Assembly (NCBI GenBank): GCA_910588505.1
Contig: CAJUPQ010000012.1
Coordinates: 1-62,564 of the forward strand
Source: an uncultured Hungatella sp.
GTDB lineage: Bacteria > Bacillota > Clostridia > Lachnospirales > Lachnospiraceae
Reading direction: 5' to 3'
DNA: 62,564 nucleotides
Part shown: piece by piece, positions 51,335 through 60,035 of the stretch
Layout: the number at the start of each line of letters is the position of its first letter
How positions within the stretch are numbered: the stretch's first letter is position 1
The notes under the pieces: generated by a model
Seen by the model: the letters and a program-made list of their open reading frames with translations, nothing else
Told to the model about the DNA's origin: nothing
Database searches by the model: none
Program-made: the position numbers and the translations under genes

Positions 51335-52531
51335 TTAGATCATTGACACAAATCTTGTTTTAATGGATGTAAAATTTACTATTATGAAAACACAAAACAA
51401 AATAAACATATTCATCAATACTACATCTCTGTAAATACGATGAATAAATATAACCTGCAAAGTCTGCGAAATAAGAAAACTTAATATATATATCTTTCCA
51501 TAATTCCATACCGCTTTTATATCATATAGCTTTTCTGCATGTAAAAAACAACGTATCTCCGCCTTCATATATCTTTTTATCACCGCAATCAGTAAGACAA
51601 AGCAAATAAATATCACTATAACTATCGACAGTTTATTCTCTCTTACTTTATAAATTAAATCAAGATTTTTAACCAACAATTCATCTATGCCTACAATTGA
51701 AAACTCAATAAAACCTGTCGAATTAGCTATATCACGAATCTCACTCAGAAAATCTTTTGTATTAGATTCCGTAACTATGTCGGAGTTAATCATATTAAAA
51801 TAGAGCATTCCTTCAAATCGAAAATCATCTTGCGACACCTTCCAAGTTTGGATAGGATATGGTATTATTATATAATTTGATATATCAAACTTCGGATCCG
51901 TTTTATAGTATATAAATGACATATCTTCCAGTATTCCAACTACCTCAAATTTAAAATCCTTTATCAAATAACTCCCAATAATAATATCTCCAATATCATA
52001 TATCCCTTCATAATTTGAACCAAGCACTACAGGTAACGTCTGGTTTTCATAACTAATCTCTTCCCAATTAAAAGTTTTCCCTTTTTTCACTTTCAGCCCA
52101 TAATATTCAAAAGCAATATTATTTATTTGTAACGCTTTTATTGACGGAGTAGCAGTTTTAAATTCTTCTAAAAACGCGTCACTATTATAATAAAACTTCC
52201 TTTCTCCCTTAAAATCGTCTATATTTACAGGTTGCGTATACAAAGATAATAATTTTGCATTTTCCATTTTAGTGATACTGTTATAAAACTCTCCCAAATT
52301 ATTTAGACGCTGTTCATCATGTCTAAACGCTTTAAATGAGTCGTCATCAAACAAGTTGTCAATTAATGAATATCGCTGTTCTCCAATTGAAATGCTATTT
52401 GTATTTGTAAATTTGAATACGCAAAAAAGTGTGGATACTAATCTAACAAAAAACAAAAATACAGAAAGCAGAAACACACATATAATATCGCCTCTATTTT
52501 CTTTGACAAAAACGCCAATTCTTTCTTTCAT
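51335..52531 (-). CDS. MacB/FtsX-like membrane protein of AT-rich island
   Basis: A 398-residue protein with one N-terminal helix, a large outside domain and three C-terminal helices. The outside domain contains YYGLKVKKGKTFNWEE, LPVVLGSNYEGIYDIGDIIIG and FKFEVVGILED, the core pattern of MacB/FtsX periplasmic domains in ABC permeases. The C-terminal helices replace the usual FtsX permease layout. The gene is very AT-rich compared with the glycan genes. No ATPase gene is adjacent. A bacteriocin-linked or immunity membrane protein is one possibility given the secreted protein upstream. Confidence 0.65.
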   Translation of the reverse strand: MKERIGVFVKENRGDIICVFLLSVFLFFVRLVSTLFCVFKFTNTNSISIGEQRYSLIDNLFDDDSFKAFRHDEQRLNNLGEFYNSITKMENAKLLSLYTQPVNIDDFKGERKFYYNSDAFLEEFKTATPSIKALQINNIAFEYYGLKVKKGKTFNWEEISYENQTLPVVLGSNYEGIYDIGDIIIGSYLIKDFKFEVVGILEDMSFIYYKTDPKFDISNYIIIPYPIQTWKVSQDDFRFEGMLYFNMINSDIVTESNTKDFLSEIRDIANSTGFIEFSIVGIDELLVKNLDLIYKVRENKLSIVIVIFICFVLLIAVIKRYMKAEIRCFLHAEKLYDIKAVWNYGKIYILSFLISQTLQVIFIHRIYRDVVLMNMFILFCVFIIVNFTSIKTRFVSMI

Positions 52532-52682
52532 ATGTTTATATTGTCTCCCAAATTAATAACTAACTATATAATTGCTTATCTATCAAGAAAACAAATGATA
52601 ATAACCAAAATCCAAATATATTATATAACATTCGGATTTTGGCTATTAAATTTAATCAAACAAAAACTGGGCGATCATTACA

Positions 52683-53132
52683 TCACTCTTCTGAACCATA
52701 ATAGGTACGAGCCTTATCTGCAACATCTGGATTATACTTATAATATGGAGAAATTGCCTCTGTATTATCCTGTCCCCAGACACGCCCCGAGTCTTTCAAA
52801 ACGTCACCGTCGGAATCCTCCATCCTCGCTCTGGTATAATGATACTTTCCTTGCCACGTGGTCCATCCATGTGCGCGGTAATGAGTGAATCCATCATAAT
52901 CCGACCGTTCTCTTTTACCTTTGTGGACAGGTGATGAAGCACGCAATAAAAAATCTTCATTCATAGCTTTACTATACGCTTCGGCATTAATAAAGTATCC
53001 TGTATCTTCGTCCCATCCACCTACAGCGTCAGAAACCGTTGGGTCTACTGCCGCAAATGTTGGATAAACATTGATTGCCAGCACTCCAACCACCAGGGAC
53101 AGCACCGCAATACCTTTTTTTAGTTTTCTCAT
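52683..53132 (-). CDS. Secreted small protein, bacteriocin-like candidate
   Basis: A 149-residue protein with a clear signal peptide (MRKLKKGIAVLSLVVGVLAINVYPTFA). The mature part is polar and aromatic-rich (YDGFTHYRAHGWTTWQGKYH, YTRARMEDSDGDVLKDSG, RVWGQDNTEAISPYYKYN, ARTYYGSEE) and has no Cys. Repeated Tyr, Trp and His with SGR-WG-type motifs recall secreted lactococcin-972-like or surface toxins, but I cannot place it in a family. The ATG at 53132 has AGGAGG 7 nt upstream, better than the longer frame. It is upstream of the MacB-like gene. Confidence 0.65.
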   Translation of the reverse strand: MRKLKKGIAVLSLVVGVLAINVYPTFAAVDPTVSDAVGGWDEDTGYFINAEAYSKAMNEDFLLRASSPVHKGKRERSDYDGFTHYRAHGWTTWQGKYHYTRARMEDSDGDVLKDSGRVWGQDNTEAISPYYKYNPDVADKARTYYGSEE

Positions 53133-53361
53133 ATTGTACCTCCTTGAATTAACCATTATAGTAATTTAATGCGCATTGGGTTTATTATACATCATTTCTT
53201 TCCCCAAATATCGGCTGTCCTCAAAATATAGTCTTTTTGTCTTTGTCTTTACCTAGTTTTCTCTAATACAAAACATCTCATTCCTCAAAACCACATTTAC
53301 CATCCCTTAAATTCTTATTCTGCTCTGAAAAGTATCACTTTTGTCCATACATATTAATATC

Positions 53362-55053
53362 CTACCTACCTCCAATCAACACTCGTTTCCCAGAAAACGC
53401 GAATCCATATTTTCGTATCCGCTCTTTGGAAACTCCTTTTTCCACAAGCATCACCTCATACTTTTGCCTGTCAATCTGAGCCAATGCCTCTCTCACTGTG
53501 TCAGCCAACTCCTTTTCGTCATCCACATCCTGAACCTTAAACTCCAGAATCATCCCGTCATCATCCGGCCTCCTTGGCTCTAACACCACATCATATCGCC
53601 CAAATCCACTCTCCCTGTTGGATGTCAGGATATATCTGTCAGAAAGTTCCACCATCAGCCCCAGCACAAATCCGTGGTAAAAACGCTCTGGTTCCTCCCT
53701 GGAAGGATTTTTCCCGGTATCAAAATAGCTGAATGTGGCCAAAGCAACTTTATTCATGTAAGCATTCATCGCTTTAACATCTCCCGTCAGCAGCGCCTTG
53801 ATAAAATCATTATAAGCGCCGTCAGACTCCACAAACCAGTCATGAACCATATTTTCAAACATAAGGTACACTTCCCTGTTTGTCAGCGCCAGTGTATAAT
53901 GCCACCGCCCTGTCCTCTCCACAAATTGACACTCAACAACTTTCAAATATCCGCTTGCAAGCAACAGGCTCCAGATCGCGTTGCGCTTCTTTGACAGCTG
54001 GTCATAGACAATCTGTTCATCTATCTCTTCTGCCTCCAGATTCCTTCCACACATCAACTCCTCAAATGCCTGCTTCACAGCCTTATTCCCTTCACGGATC
54101 AATCTTCCGATCAGACTGTTGGAACTGGAATTCGCCCAGTAAGGCGCCACCTTTCCTTTATCCAGATAGTTCAAGATCGACCATGGATTATAGATATCCT
54201 TTTGGCTTCCAAATGTAAATCCATCATACCATTTCTTTACATCCTCTTTCCCATCTGACATACCATATTCATCCAGAGCCTGAAACACTTCTTTTTCCGT
54301 AAATCCAAAACAATCCGCGTATTTCTCCGAGGTTGTCGTCACCACCTCCAGGTTGTTCAAATCCGAAAAGATCGATTCTTTACTTACTCTCGTGATCCCT
54401 GTCATTATGGCTCGTTCCAGGTAGGGATTGGTTTTAAACGCGGCATTGAACATACTCCTGATAAAAGACATCAGCTCTTCCCAATATCCATTTACATAAG
54501 CTTCCTGCATAGGAGTGTCATACTCGTCCAAAAGAATGATCACATGTTTTCCATAATATTTTGACAAGAAAAGAGAAAGCTGATGAATCGCCATGGTCGC
54601 TGTCATATCATCCATATTCTCCGACACGGATTCAAAGAATCTTCTCCCCCTTGGGCTGATCATATCACGATCCAGCAAGAATTCATATTCCAAATATAAA
54701 TTTGACAATATCTGGCATATTTTTCTCCGCGCCATTTCATAACTATGTTCCTTTACATTCGCAAAAGACAAACTGATCACCGGATACGTTCCCTGTAAGG
54801 TTCTGAATTTCCCGCTGTCCCATAGTTTCAGTCCTTCAAACAAATCTCCTCTTTCCGCGTATCTAACCGAAAAGAACTTTTCTGTCATATTCATTGTCAG
54901 AGTTTTTCCAAAACGCCTGGGTCGGGTTATCAGCGTTACTGTGTCCCCGCCCTCCCACCATTCCTTTATAAACAGCGTCTTGTCAATATAAAAATAATTT
55001 TCTCTCCGTATCGCTTCAAAATCCTGATTCCCTATTCCTATCGTCTGTGCCAT
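53362..55053 (-). CDS. AAA-ATPase-like / PD-(D/E)XK nuclease fusion (copy B)
   Basis: A 563-residue paralogue of the gene at 29594: AQTIGIGNQDFEAI, RPRRFGKT P-loop, VIILLDEYDTPM, TGITRVSKESIFSDLNN, WYDGFTFG, and SGFGRYDVVLEP with DGMILEFKV at the end. The two copies align over their full length with high similarity. The ATG at 55053 shares a base with the stop of the HemC-CobA-HemD gene (TGATG), so translation is coupled to that gene. Function unknown. Confidence 0.88.
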   Translation of the reverse strand: MAQTIGIGNQDFEAIRRENYFYIDKTLFIKEWWEGGDTVTLITRPRRFGKTLTMNMTEKFFSVRYAERGDLFEGLKLWDSGKFRTLQGTYPVISLSFANVKEHSYEMARRKICQILSNLYLEYEFLLDRDMISPRGRRFFESVSENMDDMTATMAIHQLSLFLSKYYGKHVIILLDEYDTPMQEAYVNGYWEELMSFIRSMFNAAFKTNPYLERAIMTGITRVSKESIFSDLNNLEVVTTTSEKYADCFGFTEKEVFQALDEYGMSDGKEDVKKWYDGFTFGSQKDIYNPWSILNYLDKGKVAPYWANSSSNSLIGRLIREGNKAVKQAFEELMCGRNLEAEEIDEQIVYDQLSKKRNAIWSLLLASGYLKVVECQFVERTGRWHYTLALTNREVYLMFENMVHDWFVESDGAYNDFIKALLTGDVKAMNAYMNKVALATFSYFDTGKNPSREEPERFYHGFVLGLMVELSDRYILTSNRESGFGRYDVVLEPRRPDDDGMILEFKVQDVDDEKELADTVREALAQIDRQKYEVMLVEKGVSKERIRKYGFAFSGKRVLIGGR

Positions 55054-57416
55054 CACGGATCACCTTCCTTCCCCCTCAAAACCGCCTCCACCACCCCTTC
55101 ATACGTACACTCCCCCGCTTCCACACTCCGCTCTATCCCCCGTCTCCTTAAACACGCCGTAGTCTTAGGCCCAATGCTGTAGATACGCTTCCACTCCCCC
55201 CACTGTTCCCCCGCCGCATCCAGAAACCGTTCCGCCGAGGATGCGCAGGTCATCAGGATCCCGTCATACTCTCCCAGCGGCCTCACCTTGCCCAGGTCCG
55301 CCGCCGCTTCCCGGTTCTCGTACACCACCGTTTCCTCAAACCTGCACGCATCCCCCAGCTCCTCTCTCAACTGTTCTCCGCCATTCCCGGCCTTCAGATA
55401 CCACACCCGCTCCCCGCCGGTCAGATGCTTCCTAAGTTCTCTCCCCAGCCCCTCACTGTGAAATTCCTTTGGCGTCAGATCCGCGTACAGGCCATGGCTC
55501 CCCAGCTCCTCTGCCGTCTTTTTTCCGATAACCCCGATCTTACACCCGGCCAGAGCCCTCAGATCCAGCCTGCTCCTCTCAGCCTCTCTGAAAAACGCCT
55601 CCACCCCGTTTTTGCTGGTAAACAGGATCCAGTCCGCCTTCCCCAGTTTCTCTATATCCAGCCATCCTGTCCGGTAGTTGATCTCTCCCACCTGGATCTC
55701 GTCCACATCAGCGCCCTTCTCCTCCAAAAGCTCACAAAGCCTGGTGCGATTCCTGCCGATCTTCGGGATCAGATAGCTCCTTCCAAACAAAGGTTTCCTG
55801 TCAAAAAATCCCAGTTTATCCCGCAGCGACACCACCTGCCCCACCACGATCATAGCCGGAGAGACCAGCCGTGCCTCTGCCACCGCCTCCCCAATGTGTT
55901 CCAGATCCGATGTACACACCTTCTGCTTTTTCGTAGTAGCCCAGGAGATCACGGCAGTCTCCGTGTTCCCCGGCATTCCGGCATCCATCAGGCCTGCGGC
56001 GATCTCTTTCACCTTGCTAAGGCCCATCAGAAAAATACACGTATCCTTCCCCTTTGCCATCGCCTGAAAATCGATCTCTGCCAGCTTGTCCCTCTGGTTG
56101 TGGGCGGTTACCACATGAAATCCCCCTGCCATTCCCCGGTGAGTCACCGGAATCCCCGCAAAAGCAGGACCCGCCACAGCTGACGTAACCCCCGGAATAA
56201 CCTCAAAGCTTATTCCCCGCTCTGCCAGATACAGTCCCTCCTCGCCGCCCCGGCCAAACACATACACATCCCCGCCTTTCAGCCGCGCCACCTTCCTGTA
56301 TTCCATACTCTTTCGCGCCAGCAGAGCGTTGATCTGCTCCTGTGCCATGGTGTGATTGCTGCTTTCCTTCCCCACATAGATAAACTCACACCCCGGCTTT
56401 GCCTCCTCCAAAAGTTCGGCGGCAATCAGCCGGTCATATACAATACAGTCCGCCTCCCTTACGGTTCTTAACCCTTTTACCGTAATAAGCTTGGGATCCC
56501 CGGGACCCGCGCCTACCAGATAGACCGTCCCCGCCATCTGACGCCGGATATTCACAGCCGCCTCCTTGGCCAGCGCCTTCGGGTCATGGCCCCAGACAGC
56601 GGCATATCCCTGCCTGCTGCCTGTCTCATTGCCAAACATAGCCCGAAGGAAAAATCTCCCGTCCTCCATTTTCCGGCAATACGCTCCCACAGGCACATGG
56701 CAGTCGCCTCCCATCTCCCGAAGAAATCCCCGCTCACCCTCCACGGCCCGGGCTGTCTCCTCATCACACAGCCCGTCCAGCATAGCCAAAAGCTCCTTAT
56801 CCTCCCGGCGGACCTCTAGGGCCAAAACCCCCTGGGCAGGAGCCGGGATCATCTCCTCCCCGCTGAAATACCGGGTGATCCTGCGCTCCAGCCCCAGACG
56901 CTTTAATCCTGCCGCTGCCAGAATCAGGCCGTCCAGCCGCTGCTCCTCCATCTTCCGAAGCCTGGTATCCACATTGCCTCTGATCATTGCCACCTGGATA
57001 TCCGGGCGCAGCCGTTTCAGCTGAAACTCCCTCCGCCTGCTGCCGGTTCCTATGACAGCCCCTTCTGGCAGTTCTTCCAGGGACATTTTCTCCCGCAGTA
57101 CCAGCGTGTCCCTTGGATCCTCCCGCTTCCACGCCCTGGCAAACACAAGCCCAGGCCCGGGGCAGGAGGGCATATCCTTCATGCTGTGTACGCCGATATC
57201 CGCCTTATGGTTCAGGAGCTCCTCCTCGATCTCTCTGACAAAGACTCCCTTCTCCCCGATCTCATGAAGCGGTTTATTTAAAATCTGGTCACCTGTGGTT
57301 CGGATCACCCGAATCTCAAACTCATGGTCCGGGTACGCCTCTGCCAGCCTGACACGCACAGAATCCGCCTGAGTCATGGCAAGCTTCGAACCTCTTGTGC
57401 CGATGATATATTTCAT
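55053..57416 (-). CDS. HemC-CobA-HemD triple fusion enzyme
   Basis: A 787-residue fusion of three consecutive tetrapyrrole enzymes. Residues 1-295 are porphobilinogen deaminase (HSMKDMP at 77-83, GGDCHVPVGAYC with the dipyrromethane Cys239). Residues 297-540 are uroporphyrinogen-III methyltransferase (VYLVGAGPGDPKLITVKGL, RLKGGDVYVFGRGGEE, EVIPGVTSAVAGPAFAGIPVTHRG, AVISWATTKKQK). Residues 545-787 are uroporphyrinogen-III synthase, a weaker match but with FTSKNGVEAFF, IGVIGKKTAEEL and FHSEGLGREL. One polypeptide would convert porphobilinogen to precorrin-2. The start at 57416 has GAGGAG 10 nt upstream; 57425 is too close to it. It lies 16 bp after a precorrin-2 dehydrogenase. Confidence 0.93.
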   Translation of the reverse strand: MKYIIGTRGSKLAMTQADSVRVRLAEAYPDHEFEIRVIRTTGDQILNKPLHEIGEKGVFVREIEEELLNHKADIGVHSMKDMPSCPGPGLVFARAWKREDPRDTLVLREKMSLEELPEGAVIGTGSRRREFQLKRLRPDIQVAMIRGNVDTRLRKMEEQRLDGLILAAAGLKRLGLERRITRYFSGEEMIPAPAQGVLALEVRREDKELLAMLDGLCDEETARAVEGERGFLREMGGDCHVPVGAYCRKMEDGRFFLRAMFGNETGSRQGYAAVWGHDPKALAKEAAVNIRRQMAGTVYLVGAGPGDPKLITVKGLRTVREADCIVYDRLIAAELLEEAKPGCEFIYVGKESSNHTMAQEQINALLARKSMEYRKVARLKGGDVYVFGRGGEEGLYLAERGISFEVIPGVTSAVAGPAFAGIPVTHRGMAGGFHVVTAHNQRDKLAEIDFQAMAKGKDTCIFLMGLSKVKEIAAGLMDAGMPGNTETAVISWATTKKQKVCTSDLEHIGEAVAEARLVSPAMIVVGQVVSLRDKLGFFDRKPLFGRSYLIPKIGRNRTRLCELLEEKGADVDEIQVGEINYRTGWLDIEKLGKADWILFTSKNGVEAFFREAERSRLDLRALAGCKIGVIGKKTAEELGSHGLYADLTPKEFHSEGLGRELRKHLTGGERVWYLKAGNGGEQLREELGDACRFEETVVYENREAAADLGKVRPLGEYDGILMTCASSAERFLDAAGEQWGEWKRIYSIGPKTTACLRRRGIERSVEAGECTYEGVVEAVLRGKEGDP

Positions 57417-57432
57417 GGTTTCCATTCTCCTC

Positions 57433-58098
57433 TTAATCCGTCAAAATTTCCGTCTCCTCCCCACCGGAACAGGCCAACATCTCCTCCTCCCCGCCGGGAC
57501 AGATCAGAATCTCCTCCAGCTCCTCCCGGGAAAGCGGCCTTCCAAACTCCAGTCCCCGCCGCAAAATCTCCTCATAAACCCCTTTCCTCACCTCTGCCGG
57601 TTCCATCCTCTTCACCCTCTCCCGCGCCTTTCCCAGCTGTGCGGCCAGTTCCCCTAAAGTCTCTGTCATCTCCGGCTCTATGCGCCCCTTTAAATACTGA
57701 GCCACAGCCGGACTCTGTCCGCCGCTGGAAAAAGCAGCCACCACTTCCCCCTGTTTCACATAAGCCGGGAAAATAAAACCGCAATCCTCAATCTGGTCCA
57801 CCGCGTTGACAGGTATCCTTCTTTCCCGGCACAGAACACTGACCCGGTGATTCTCCTCCTTGTCGTCCATAGCAGCCACCACCAAAGCCTGCCCCTTAAG
57901 ATCCGCGGGACAAAAATGCCCTTCCCGCCAAACCACGCCTTCCATGCGTTTTATATCCTCCAGGATCTTATCCGCCACCACTGTAACCAAAGCCCCAAAA
58001 TCCCGCAGCGCCCGTGCCTTGCGCAGGGCGACCCGGCCGCCTCCCACCACCAGGCAGGGCCTTCCCTCAAGCTGTACAAACATGGGAAAATACGCCAT
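57433..58098 (-). CDS. Precorrin-2 dehydrogenase/sirohydrochlorin ferrochelatase (Met8/SirC-like)
   Basis: About 221 residues from the ATG at 58098. YFPMFVQLEGRPCLVVGGGRVALRKARALRDFGALVTVVA is the NAD-binding Rossmann signature of the CysG N-terminal module, and PVNAVDQIEDCGFIFPAYVKQGEVVAAFSSGGQSPAVAQYLK is the substrate and catalytic region with the key Asp. It oxidises precorrin-2 and may insert iron. The frame is open to 58239, but that part overlaps the upstream GT2 gene. The ribosome binding site is weak. With the next gene it gives the path from porphobilinogen to sirohydrochlorin/siroheme in two proteins. Confidence 0.9.
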   Translation of the reverse strand: MAYFPMFVQLEGRPCLVVGGGRVALRKARALRDFGALVTVVADKILEDIKRMEGVVWREGHFCPADLKGQALVVAAMDDKEENHRVSVLCRERRIPVNAVDQIEDCGFIFPAYVKQGEVVAAFSSGGQSPAVAQYLKGRIEPEMTETLGELAAQLGKARERVKRMEPAEVRKGVYEEILRRGLEFGRPLSREELEEILICPGGEEEMLACSGGEETEILTD

Positions 58099-58115
58099 CC
58101 CTACACCACTTCCTC

Positions 58116-59048
58116 TCAAACGGGGCGTCCCGTCTCCTGTCTGCCCCGCAAAACTCTGCCCGGGCCTTTCCTGACACCCCCAATAACCGCCTTTCCCGCA
58201 TCGGCCAGCCAGATCTCTGCCAAAATCCCGCCAAACCAAACTTTTGCGGCCAGCTGCTGAAACCGGTTAATATACAGATAATGTTTCATATAATACAAAA
58301 CGCTTTCATGGCGTATCATCTGACGCCTCATCTGACTCTCACACGACTTTATGATCGAAGTCCCATGGCGATGCACATACGTCTCTGTCATCAGAACCGC
58401 CGTGCGGTACCCGCCGGTCCTCATCCGCCAGCCCAGCACCGACTCCTCCTGATACAAAAATATCCCCTCATCATATCCGCCGCACTCCAAAAACGCTTTC
58501 CCGTCAACCATAAGCATAGAACCGTGGACCGCGCCCACGCCTACAACCCGTTTCCCCCGGTAATACTGTTCCGGATAATTCAAAAACCGGCGAAACAGCC
58601 GCCTGCTCACAGGCCCCATTACAAGCAGTTCCCCCAAAAAGCCGTGAAGCCGCCAGCCCCGTCCCAGCCCGCCGTACTGCATATCCTCCATCACAGGAGC
58701 CGCCGCCCCCAGATCGGGATGCTTCTGAAACAGACGCCCCAGGGCAAGAATGGTTCTCTCCGTAAACTCCACATCCGGGTTGGCTATGACCACATGGGTG
58801 GCTCCCATCACTTTCACGGCATACTGAACACCCAGATTATTGCCATAGCCATACCCCCCGTTTCTCTCCCCTCTGATCACGGTCACCTTATCCCCTTCCA
58901 GGGACCGCAGTTTCTCCAGGGAATCATCTGTGGAGCGATTGTCCACCACCACGATCCCCTCCAGGACCTTAAACCCGGTGATCCTGTCCACCAGGTTCAT
59001 CACCGTGTCCCCGTCATTATAATTAACGATCACACAACAGACCTTCAT
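58116..59048 (-). CDS. GT2 glycosyltransferase
   Basis: A 310-residue GT-A enzyme with VCCVIVNYNDGDTVMNLVDRI, VVVDNRSTDDSLE, GYGYGNNLGVQYAVKVMGATHVVIANPDVEF and GAVHGSMLMVDGKAFLECGGYDEGIFLYQEE. These resemble rhamnosyltransferases of cell-wall polysaccharide loci. The ATG overlaps the stop of the preceding gene by ATGA, with GGGGAG 6 nt upstream; the longer frame to 59093 lies inside that gene. Confidence 0.9.
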   Translation of the reverse strand: MKVCCVIVNYNDGDTVMNLVDRITGFKVLEGIVVVDNRSTDDSLEKLRSLEGDKVTVIRGERNGGYGYGNNLGVQYAVKVMGATHVVIANPDVEFTERTILALGRLFQKHPDLGAAAPVMEDMQYGGLGRGWRLHGFLGELLVMGPVSRRLFRRFLNYPEQYYRGKRVVGVGAVHGSMLMVDGKAFLECGGYDEGIFLYQEESVLGWRMRTGGYRTAVLMTETYVHRHGTSIIKSCESQMRRQMIRHESVLYYMKHYLYINRFQQLAAKVWFGGILAEIWLADAGKAVIGGVRKGPGRVLRGRQETGRPV

Positions 59049-60034
59049 CCGTTCTCCCCTCTCTTTCGGGAAAGCCGGGGTATGGTCACGCACTGAGCCA
59101 GCGTCTGTATCGGCGAGCTTTTAAAAAATCTGTTCCTCACAATACTGCGAAGCCGTTCTTCCCGCGACTGGAGAGGAAGGGCCAAAAACGCCTTTAATGT
59201 TCTCCTCTGCTCCCCGGTCATCTTCTCCCCGTACATCGCTCCGAAAGAAGCCGCCTGTCCAAACATCCTCCGGTAGTTTTCCTCCACAGCCGTCTGTCTC
59301 CCCATGCGCGCTTTCAGATCTTCCACACTGCCTGTCCTGCTGGCCCCCAGCGTATTGCCACCATGCTGCCGATACTGGTAAAGAGGTTCCCTGATACAAG
59401 AAATCGTCCCGAAACAGGAGGCCCCAAGGGCAATCCACCAGTCATGCATCAAACACCGCCCAGGCACCCTCCTGACCAGCCCGGCCAAAGCCCTGTTCAT
59501 CATAACCGCCCCTCCTGTCACCGGATTTTCCGCCAGAACCTGGGAAAACGCCGTCCGATCAGGGTTGCTGCGCTGATACCGGAAAAAGCTGGGGGAGATC
59601 ACATTCAGATCCTCATCCGTCACCTCCATATCCGAGTGTACCAGAATCGGATATTCCCTTCCAAACTTCCCCTCCAGTTCCCGCGTCCGCCGAAGCAATG
59701 TCCTTACCTTGTGATTCTTCCACACGTCATCCTGATCGCACAGCAAGAGATAATCCCCGTCAGCCTGGCCAAGAAGCCAGAAAAAATTCATAGCCATAGG
59801 AGGCACCTGGCCTTCCCTGTCCATGTACATCCCCTCTTTCACCCGATGCCTCAAAACGATCTGCCCCGGATACCACCTGGCATACTGTTCCAGGATCCTT
59901 CTGGTTTTGTCCTTAGACCCATCATCCGATATCACGATCTGTATATCCGGCACAGTCTGGGCCAAGATCGAATCCAGCTGCTGTTCGATATACCGCTCTC
60001 CCTCATAAGCCGCCAAAAGAACCGTAACCCTCAT
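59045..60034 (-). CDS. GT2 glycosyltransferase (rhamnosyltransferase-like)
   Basis: A 329-residue GT2 enzyme with VTVLLAAYEGERYIEQQLDSILAQTVPDIQIVISDDGSKDKT, DYLLLCDQDDVWK as the DxD region, and GRCLMHDWWIALGASCFGTISCI. AGGAG precedes the ATG. It is translationally coupled to the preceding GT8 gene (1-bp gap) and to the following GT2 (ATGA overlap). Confidence 0.9.
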   Translation of the reverse strand: MRVTVLLAAYEGERYIEQQLDSILAQTVPDIQIVISDDGSKDKTRRILEQYARWYPGQIVLRHRVKEGMYMDREGQVPPMAMNFFWLLGQADGDYLLLCDQDDVWKNHKVRTLLRRTRELEGKFGREYPILVHSDMEVTDEDLNVISPSFFRYQRSNPDRTAFSQVLAENPVTGGAVMMNRALAGLVRRVPGRCLMHDWWIALGASCFGTISCIREPLYQYRQHGGNTLGASRTGSVEDLKARMGRQTAVEENYRRMFGQAASFGAMYGEKMTGEQRRTLKAFLALPLQSREERLRSIVRNRFFKSSPIQTLAQCVTIPRLSRKRGENG

Positions 60035-60035
60035 A

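Noticed and set aside
58014..59096. 360-residue plus-strand frame
   Set aside because: It is antisense to two well-supported genes, Pro/His-rich, without recognisable motifs.
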